Shown here in pieces: positions 14,782 to 20,448 of a DNA stretch of 20,448 nucleotides (within the stretch, counting starts at the first letter, position 1; the number at the start of each line of letters is the position of its first letter). The DNA lies in contig JAIRNN010000260.1 of the NCBI GenBank assembly GCA_031257995.1, positions 1-20,448 on the forward strand, written 5' to 3'. The notes beneath the pieces were generated by a model, which saw nothing but the letters and a program-made list of their open reading frames with translations, was not told where the DNA came from and searched no databases. The position numbers and the translations under genes were made by a program. The stretch is from Spirochaetaceae bacterium. Lineage in GTDB: Bacteria; Spirochaetota; Spirochaetia; Treponematales; Breznakiellaceae.

Positions 14782-15741
14782 TTACGTTGTTATTTCTCCA
14801 AAATCCTCTTTTAATTTTTCAATCTCTTTTATCGCGTTCCATTTACTTTCGATGACGTTTTTTATTCTTTCGGAAATCCTTTTTCTTTCTGCCTCGTCTT
14901 TCGATACCGGCAGCCGTATCTCCCGCCATCTGTCCCCAATATTGGGCAATGTTGTTTCAATCAAAACCTTGTTAAAAGACTGCATTGATGTCAAAGCGTG
15001 AGAGAGCAGGTACAAAAGATAGTGCGGTGTCAGGCCGTATTTGTTATTTTTGTCGGCGACCCGTAACACCAATATTTCCCTCGTGAGCAAAACTTCGGTG
15101 TCGTAGGGCGAAACCATAGCGACGCTGCCTATTCGATAACTGCCCCTTCTGACATACACGATGTCTTTTTCATGCAGTTGTTTTTTCCCATCTTGATACA
15201 GCTTGTATATATTTTCCGGGATTTTCGCGGTCGGGTCCTTGTAAATTTCCCAATTCACAATATCCTTCACCCGGATATACGGATATTCGCCCATACCTTT
15301 GTATTCGGCTGGAGGCGAGCCATGCCCGTCAAAAAAAGTGATAACCTTTTCTTCAATAAGCTGATTTACCGGAACAAGCAAAAGATTGTCTTTTGCCGCG
15401 ATTTCTTCTATTTCGCCAGTCTTGTTCTTCCAATAATAGCGCGGAACAAAAACGCTGTTACCGGCACAGTCTTTATATCCGGTTTTAAAGCAGTATTTGG
15501 TGAATTTATTTTTTCTGAATTCATTTAATATAAGAGGAATATCATCCCATACCTCATCTTTGTTTATCGATTTTGTTTCGTAATTCCACCGGTAAATTTC
15601 TTTTCCTTGATGATTATGTCCCATCTCTTCGGCAACCGCCATGTTGACCATCGGGTTCTGCGGGATGTTTTTTTCCAGCATAATGACGATACATTTCGCG
15701 TTATTGTGCGGGCGAAACGTATTGTGCGGTACATCAATAAT
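14782..15741 (-). pseudogene. 3' part of single-chain R-M enzyme (methylase end plus specificity domain)
   Basis: This is the downstream half of the interrupted gene whose upstream half is at 15863-17257. The first residues, IIDVPHNTFRPHNNAKCIVIMLEKN, are the ordinary continuation of an N6-adenine methylase after the segment that ends the other half. From ~residue 100 it becomes a HsdS-like target-recognition region (VNQLIEEKVITFFDGHG..., GEYPYIRVKDI, HEKDIVYVRRGSYRIGSV, LLTREILVLR). It ends with a helical coiled segment (KRISERIKNVIESKWNAIKEIEKLKED) like the spacer of specificity subunits. The open frame extends to a start at 15774, but those 11 codons come from the inserted element, so a separate functional protein is unlikely. 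The terminal stop is natural. Function of the whole: DNA modification and cleavage at a specific site. Confidence 0.8.
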
Positions 15742-15862
15742 AGACTTGTTTAACAACCCGGTTGGTCGTCTCACAAGTCTTGCGGTTTTTCAGGCTAAAG
15801 CCTTACAAAACCGCTTTTCTTAGCGGAAGTTGTTTAGAAACTTGAGGTTTCTAAACAACTCT
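15742..15862. mobile_element. 121-bp MITE-like element inserted in the R-M gene
   Basis: The ends are imperfect inverted repeats, AGACTTGTTTAACAAC (15742-15757) and its partner at 15847-15862, matching at 13 of 16 positions. It is flanked by AAT on both sides (15739-15741 and 15863-15865), read as a 3-bp target duplication. Inside are a perfect 13-bp palindrome (15829-15841 with 15847-15859) and a nested hairpin GCGGTTTT...AAAACCGC (15782-15814) enclosing AGGCT-AA-AGCCT. There is no coding capacity. Removing the element plus one AAT (124 bp) rejoins the methylase frame exactly as TWI-IDVPHNTF. Confidence 0.8.
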
Positions 15863-17257
15863 AATCCACGTTATGTTATTATTTTTCCGCATATATTCCA
15901 TGATGTATCTTGAATTGGGCGCGTGGAAGAATGTCTCAGGCAGAACAATCCCCATCCTCCCGCCGTCTTTCAGGAATTGCAGAGAACGCTCAATAAAAAT
16001 GATTTGCGGTGATTCCTTGTTTTTTAATTTACCGGTTTTTTCGTATATTCCTTCCGTGTTTTTCCAATTATACGCTAAATCATACTGTTTTAATTTGTCC
16101 TCACCCGCAATTTTTATTTCTTTGCCAAAAGGGGGATTGGTTAAGAGGACGCTGAATTTATCCATGCCTATTTTTTGTTTTGTCGTATCGTGCCAATTCT
16201 TTGGATTCTCAAGGCTGTCTTCGGTGAATATTCCGCTTTGCCCGTCGCCGATAATAACCATATACGCTTTGGCGACCTTTGAAAGAAAATAATCCTTGTC
16301 AATCCCGTTTATATTATTCAAGGCAAATTCGATTTTTACTTTTTGAATATCCGTTTCATTCCAATGATACTTTTCCCCTTCCGCGTCAATCTTTTTCCAG
16401 ACGAAACGCAGCGCTTCGATGAGAAATCCGCCCGAACCGCAGGCAGGGTCAATAATTAAATCATTCTCATTCGGGTTTATAATATCAACCATCATTCGGA
16501 CGACATTTCTGGGCGTAAAAAACTGTCCCTGGCCGCCCTTTAAGGCATGGCCGATAAAAGTTTCAAAGGCGCAGGCAATAATATCGCGTTCCGCTTCTAC
16601 AAGGCAGTAATTTTGCAATTCGCCCACAACATAAACGATAGAATTTGCATCGAGCGAGATCGCATCGCTGTCATCAAAAACTTCTTTATAGCGTTTTTTG
16701 ACATTCTTAAAAAGTTCTAAGATTCTTGTTTTTACGTCTTCCGGTTTCTCCCCAACGCCTGCCCTGACCGTAACCATTTCCAAAGGCGCGGTAAACCGCT
16801 CGTCATAAATCTTGCAAAAAATAATGTTGATTAACTGTTGCGCCAAAACCTCATCCCTTGTCGCGCCGACATTATTGGCCGCCAGATAATTCCTCACGGC
16901 CTTGAACGTTGACTTTAAGTTATGAGTGGGCTTTAAGTCTTTTCTTTTGAATTGGCCTACATCTTCCAGTCTTTGACCATATTGCGGAATATTGGGAATT
17001 TCTTCAAATTCAATCTTGCCGCCTTTCTCGATTTTCCTTAAAAAGAGCCGCTCCTCGCCATTAAACCACACGCCCAAGAACGCCTTTGAAAACCGCAAGT
17101 AATCCTGCAACTGGATTTTGCCGTCTTTTCTGGTTTTCTTTTTACATTCAACGATGATGTAAACAGTATCTTCGCTTTTCTTGTCGCTGGAGAAAACGGC
17201 GATGTCAACCGGGTACTCCTTTTTGGTGTCTGAGGACCGCGACTTCACCCTAAACTG
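15863..17257 (-). pseudogene. 5'-truncated, interrupted type IIG-like restriction/N6-methylase gene (upstream half)
   Basis: The frame runs from about codon QFRVKS (17257) to a TAG at 15853-15851 that lies inside the inserted element. Domain order: a nuclease-like N-terminus YPVDIAVF...DTVYIIVECKKK (PD-(D/E)XK pattern, Asp at ~17204, ECK at ~17145; HsdR_N_2-like), a helical region KSTFKAVRNYLAANN, then the methylase with GQGQFFTPRNVVRMM, motif I DPACGSGGFL (~16424-16450) and motif IV NPPFGK (~16123-16140). The first ~30 residues expected before QFRVKS are missing; instead the frame runs into the end of the neighbouring broken exported-protein gene. It is therefore damaged at both ends of this half. 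With its 3' half it would encode nuclease, methylase and specificity in one chain. Confidence 0.8.
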
Positions 17258-18083
17258 AGGCCGAGTCCTACTCCCGCAAAATCCCCAAAGGGATGCCCGG
17301 CGGCAAAAGGACGATACCATATAACCCCTTCGCCTATAAGGTCGTTGATATTCCGGTATTTGTCCATCCGTACAGAAGCGGTAAAACGAATTCTCCTTTC
17401 CGGCGCAACGGTTACATCCAGGTTTGGGCCGGTAAGGAAATCAAAAGACGCGGCAAACCATTCTGTCGCAAGTTTAAGCCGGACAAGCGGGAAAGGGAAA
17501 ACCGGCAGCGGGTTCCCCCGTTGGGCAAATCTATTCCGAAATCGCCAATCCCCATGGCCGCCCTTAAAATAAAGGAGAAGCTGGAATAACGCAGTATTTC
17601 ATAACCCCAGCCCAACCCCGCCTGAACGGTTTGAAACCCCCCGGCCACGGGTTCATCGGAACTTGCCTTGGCAATCAGCAAAACCTGATGGCGTTCCTGT
17701 CTGCCGTCAAAGAGGAAATCAACGCCGTGATAGACCCGGGGGAGTAAATAAGGTACTTCTCTGAAAAAGACAGGCCGGTACAGAGCGGTCAGCAAAAATT
17801 ATTGGCGAACCTCGTTAAAAGGCACGTCCTGTTCTCCCTTCATAACGGCAAAACCAAGACCCGGAACATGAAGGCGTTGATCTTCCGTATTGACATAATC
17901 GTAGGAAGCGAGGGGAAGAAAAAACAGATCGCGCTCCCGTTCCGTTTCCCCACAAAAAAGACCTGTTCCCGGCAGGCCCGACAGAATTAAAAAGAACATC
18001 CAAAAAAATGGGCTTTTGAGGCATATAGCTTTGGCCGCCTTTACTTTAACCGGCAGCACTTGTTTCATAAACATTCTTCTCAC
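17245..18083 (-). pseudogene. Putative exported/outer-membrane protein gene, broken by stop and frameshift
   Basis: It reads as one protein of ~279 codons in three pieces. Piece 1 (18083-17802) has a basic start, a hydrophobic segment PFFWMFFLILSGLPGTGLFC as export signal, then RDLFFLPLASYDYVNTEDQRLHVPGLGF. An in-frame TAA (17801-17799) interrupts it, and the same frame continues FLLTALYRPVFFREVPYLLPRVYHGVDFLF...GLGWGYEILRYSSFSFILRAAMGIG. After PNGG the frame must shift at a G run (~17519-17523), then continues NPLPVFPFPLVRLKLATEW, FRMD-like TASVRMDKYRNIND and ends FAGVGLGLSLG with TGA. Alternating hydrophobic/aromatic strands suggest a beta-barrel. I do not recognise a named family. It overlaps the MFS stop by ATGA. 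Sequencing error could explain either lesion but is less likely for both. Confidence 0.6.
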
Positions 18084-19321
18084 TTCTCCCCGTTTCTCAA
18101 CATTATTTTCCCCGCCGCCGCTATCAACAGTGTAACCATACCCAGCGCAATGGTCGGGATATACACCGCGGCGCTGAATTTTTTAAACAGAAAACCGCAG
18201 ACAATTTGCCCGGCAGGAGCGGCGCATTGGGCCGCCGCCGTGATAATCGCCATGACCTTTCCCAAAAGCGCGTCCGGCGTGTTTTTCTGTACATGGGTGA
18301 TTACATAAATGGAAATCATCGTAATCGCCATCACCGCCGGAAGAACAAACAGGAAGAACACGGCAAATGCCGGATAATACCCAAGCGCCAATACCTGCGG
18401 CAACAGGGAAACCGCCGTGCCGGTCAGCAGGAATGCGGCCCCCGCAATCCAGCGGTGCAGGGTTCTCATCCGCATCTTTTTTGCAAACAGGCCGACGGCA
18501 AGCGCGCCCAGGATCATACCGGCTTCGATGATTGCCATGCCGGTTCCATAGAGAGCGCCGGTACTTTTCATCGTCATGCGCAGGACTATCGGTATGCCCA
18601 CAATGAAATACGGCGCCAACACCAAATTCAGGGCCGCCGCCAGAATCATGCAGGAGCGTATCAGCGGCTGTTGCACGGTGTAGGCGAAACCTTCTTTCAA
18701 ATCGGCGATAATCGTCGGTACAATATGCTTTTCCTGCACCCGTTTGACAAATAGAATTCTGATAAAGACTTCCATAAACGAAGCAAGAAAGAACGCCGCG
18801 CAACTGCACACGATGAGGCCCCGGAGGCTGAATATGCCGTACAGTATGCCGCCCAAAACCGGCGCGATAATTTGCGCCAGCGATCCAGTGCCCTGTATAA
18901 TGCCGTTTGCCTGTTCCAGTTTTTCTTCCGGTACAGTCTGCGGAACACAAGCCTGCACCGTAGGCGACTCCATCGCGCTGGTAATGCCGAGCAGGACCAT
19001 CACCGCGCCTATGGCAAAAACAGACGGCTTGCCGTTTGCGGTTAAAAGAATAAATCCTAAAACTATCAAACCGTTTGTAAAGTCAATCGCCACCATCATC
19101 TTACAGCGGTTCACCCGGTCGGCGATTGCCCCGCCGACAGGCGTCAGCAGAATCGGGATGGCGGACAGGGCGTACAGCGCGGCAAAAACATCCGCACGCC
19201 CCGTGATGTCCAGAACATACAGCGACAGCACAAAGCGCAAAAGAGCCGATCCGAACAGCGTTACTATCTGCCCGATAATCAGCAGGATGAAATTTTTGCC
19301 AAACGATGTAGTAAGCAGCAT
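18080..19321 (-). CDS. MFS transporter (drug/macrolide-efflux-like)
   Basis: The protein is 413 residues with about 12 hydrophobic segments. The loop 2-3 signature is PVGGAIADRVNRCKMM (~62-77), the MFS motif A. ESPTVQACVPQTVPEEKLEQANGIIQGTGSLAQIIAPVLGGIL is typical of the MefA/enterobactin-exporter branch (TM4-5). The substrate cannot be deduced. It appears intact, unlike its neighbours. Its ATG lies 14 bases after the CPBP gene stop, and a promoter-like TATAAT with -35 TTGCCG sits just upstream within that gene's end, so it may be transcribed on its own. The stop overlaps the start of the broken exported-protein gene (ATGA), suggesting the two were once an operon. Confidence 0.88.
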   Translation of the reverse strand: MLLTTSFGKNFILLIIGQIVTLFGSALLRFVLSLYVLDITGRADVFAALYALSAIPILLTPVGGAIADRVNRCKMMVAIDFTNGLIVLGFILLTANGKPSVFAIGAVMVLLGITSAMESPTVQACVPQTVPEEKLEQANGIIQGTGSLAQIIAPVLGGILYGIFSLRGLIVCSCAAFFLASFMEVFIRILFVKRVQEKHIVPTIIADLKEGFAYTVQQPLIRSCMILAAALNLVLAPYFIVGIPIVLRMTMKSTGALYGTGMAIIEAGMILGALAVGLFAKKMRMRTLHRWIAGAAFLLTGTAVSLLPQVLALGYYPAFAVFFLFVLPAVMAITMISIYVITHVQKNTPDALLGKVMAIITAAAQCAAPAGQIVCGFLFKKFSAAVYIPTIALGMVTLLIAAAGKIMLRNGEK

Positions 19322-19328
19322 TTGCCCT

Positions 19329-19356
19329 ATTATAACTACTTCTTTTCTTCCGGCAA
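19329..19356 (-). promoter_or_regulatory. Candidate promoter of the MFS gene
   Basis: On the - strand, TTGCCG (19356-19351) and TATAAT (19334-19329) are separated by 16 bp. The ATG is only 8 bases after the -10, so the transcript would be almost leaderless; the intervening AGGG may instead be a ribosome site served by upstream transcription. Confidence 0.4.
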
Positions 19357-19830
19357 TAAATTTCCAATATGACGTGTTTCAAAAAACAGATCCTTGTTAA
19401 GTGCCACAATGACACCCGCGGCGATATATAATAATACCGTTTCCACACATTTTGTTGTTTGGGTAATGGCTATTTTTTCTTGCAGGAAGTTTACAAAAAA
19501 ATGGAAAAACATACACGCAAAAATACTCCGGTCATTTTTTACATAGACCCATGCGAATAAAATATCCAGCGGCAAAATACTGACAAAGAAATTTACCATG
19601 TATAATGGATTGTCATGTAAAATATTATACTGGTATGAACCTACTACAAAAAACAACGGCAGGTGCCAAACAGCCCATAAAGAACCGAAAATGAGCGATT
19701 CCTTCCACCAGCTAAAATATGAAGCTATTGAATCTTCCGCGTAACCACGCCACCCCAATTCTTCCAGAAAAGCCGCAAGAGTGATGGTGAGTAGTGTAGG
19801 AATTCCCCCTATGGTAAAGGAAAAATCAAC
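19336..19830 (-). pseudogene. C-terminal half of interrupted CPBP-family membrane protease
   Basis: This half carries the conserved core of the CPBP (CAAX protease/bacteriocin-processing) family: EELGWRGY (the EExxxR motif), FGSLWAVWHLPLFF with the catalytic-site His, and FFHFFVNF with a later conserved His. Several membrane segments are present. The open frame starts at ATG 19848, but that codon and the next five lie in the inserted element; native sequence begins at VDFSFTIGG. If translated from the element's ATG, it would be a protease lacking its first membrane helices. It lies 14 bases upstream of the MFS gene on the same strand. CPBP members act in membrane protein processing or bacteriocin immunity; the substrate here is unknown. 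Confidence 0.8.
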
Positions 19831-19981
19831 GTGACTATTCAGTCGCATGGAAAATCAGGAATAAAAACCACGGAAAACGCGGACAAGACATGGAAAAGCA
19901 GGATTACAGAGTAAAATTCCACGTGATTCCGTGCCTTCTGTGGTTAATTCCTTGGGTTTCATTGATCGACTGAATAGTTAC
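19831..19981. mobile_element. 151-bp MITE-like element with 15-bp ends and 8-bp target duplication
   Basis: The ends are GTGACTATTCAGTCG (19831-19845) and CGACTGAATAGTTAC (19967-19981), inverted repeats matching at 14 of 15 positions. The flanks are a perfect direct repeat AAATCAAC (19823-19830 and 19982-19989). The interior has no gene and includes ACCACGG/TTCTGTGGT inverted text. Element plus one duplication is 159 bp (3 x 53). Removing them joins the two CPBP halves as NQFAFVDFSFTIGG with no frame change; when present, the element brings an immediate TAA. Confidence 0.88.
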
Positions 19982-20345
19982 AAATCAACAAAAGCAAATT
20001 GGTTTAACGATTGTCCGATGAACGTTGACAACAAAATTGAAACCGCGATTATACCAAAAAAAATAACAATTGAAAGTATAATGATCGGCGGCCTCAGACG
20101 AAAATGACTGAGCAGTTTTTCTTTAAATTCCCGTTTTAATACGGAACTTTTTGAGGTGATTACCATAAACAGCGCCGTAACCGATGGCGCCGATAATCCT
20201 GCCAGCATTAAAGCCAGTCCAATACTGTTATTGGGGTTTGTATGGCTCAAAAAGGCGGCGGTAAACCATAAGGTCCACGTCGCGAGAAAAACAATGGCAT
20301 AAAACCGAACGGGCCGGTATTGATATTTAATCAGGCATCCTGAAA
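19978..20345 (-). pseudogene. N-terminal half of interrupted CPBP-family membrane protease
   Basis: It encodes a basic start (IKYQYRPVRFYA), then membrane helices IVFLATWTLWFTAAFL, IGLALMLAGLSAPSVTALFMVI and IIILSIVIFFGIIAVSILLSTFIG, the usual front part of CPBP proteins. It ends at a TAA (19980-19978) supplied by the inserted element. No ATG, GTG or TTG lies at the expected start (CTG at 20334, or a TTG far upstream at 20385). The upstream DNA appears to belong to an IS30-type element, so the native start may also have been lost. It pairs with the fragment at 19336-19830. Confidence 0.75.
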
Positions 20346-20385
20346 TTCCTAGTGCAACCTGATAAAATAAAACAAGGTGGCACAA

Positions 20386-20448
20386 ATGAGTTACGAAAGG
20401 ATTACGTTAGAAGAAAGAGAAGAGATCTTTCGCTTGCGTTACGAAGAG
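20386..20448 (+). CDS. N-terminus of IS30-family transposase, cut by window edge
   Basis: Twenty-one codons are present, reading MSYERITLEEREEIFRLRYEE. This is the characteristic opening of IS30 transposases (short start, then L(T/S)xEERxxI leading into the helix-turn-helix). AAGGTGG (20374-20380) lies 5 bases before the ATG. The element's left end is probably within about 20340-20355, next to the start of the broken CPBP gene. The DDE catalytic part is outside the window. Confidence 0.7.
   Translation, partial: MSYERITLEEREEIFRLRYEE

Noticed and set aside
15742..15774. Start of the 3' methylase half as an independent specificity-subunit gene
   Set aside because: The first 11 codons come from the inserted element, and the following residues are the middle of a methylase, not the start of an HsdS protein.
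17293..17589. 98-codon + strand frame
   Set aside because: It is antisense to the frame-shifted end of the exported-protein gene, whose - strand reading gives coherent protein text; this frame is a shadow.
18206..18754. 182-codon + strand frame opposite the MFS gene
   Set aside because: The - strand encodes a full 12-helix transporter; the + frame is charged low-complexity text without a domain.

Overview
The window looks like chromosomal DNA of a spirochaete of the Treponema group, plausibly a gut or termite-gut relative. The basis is V-type ATPase subunits in a bacterium, a short FlgJ-like rod-binding protein without a muramidase domain, an orphan regulatory PTS IIA protein next to secG, and a genome dense in small palindromic repeats. 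This is inferred from gene content; no search was run.

Left and centre (about 1-14.5 kb) are mostly housekeeping genes on the + strand. At the left edge is the start of a transposase-like gene on the - strand. Then come pyrI-pyrC-pyrF (pyrimidine synthesis, tightly spaced), a repeat-filled gap with a truncated nuclease-like gene, a secG / PTS IIA / V-ATPase G-like / V-ATPase C run, a 526-bp repeat-only gap, the V-ATPase I subunit, a rod-binding flagellar protein, convergent rdgB, then yebC, ruvC, yggT and recG. The catalytic V-ATPase subunits (A, B, D) and the rotor K are absent from the window.

The right third (about 14.5-20.4 kb) is a decaying accessory region read mainly on the - strand. 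It holds a single-chain restriction-modification gene (nuclease, N6-methylase and specificity parts) that is truncated at its 5' end and cut in two by a 121-bp MITE-like element. It also has a putative exported protein gene broken by a stop and a frameshift, an intact MFS transporter, a CPBP-family membrane protease gene cut by a second, unrelated 151-bp MITE-like element with a perfect 8-bp target duplication, and the start of an IS30-type transposase at the right edge.

The main theme is invasion by small non-coding elements. A GC-rich palindromic repeat found intergenically at about 344-422 and 6648-6838 also lies inside pyrC, where it adds about 87 codons without breaking the frame. Other repeats fill nearly every intergenic gap. 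Removing the two MITE-like elements on paper, together with one copy of each target duplication, rejoins both interrupted reading frames exactly, so their boundaries are well defined.
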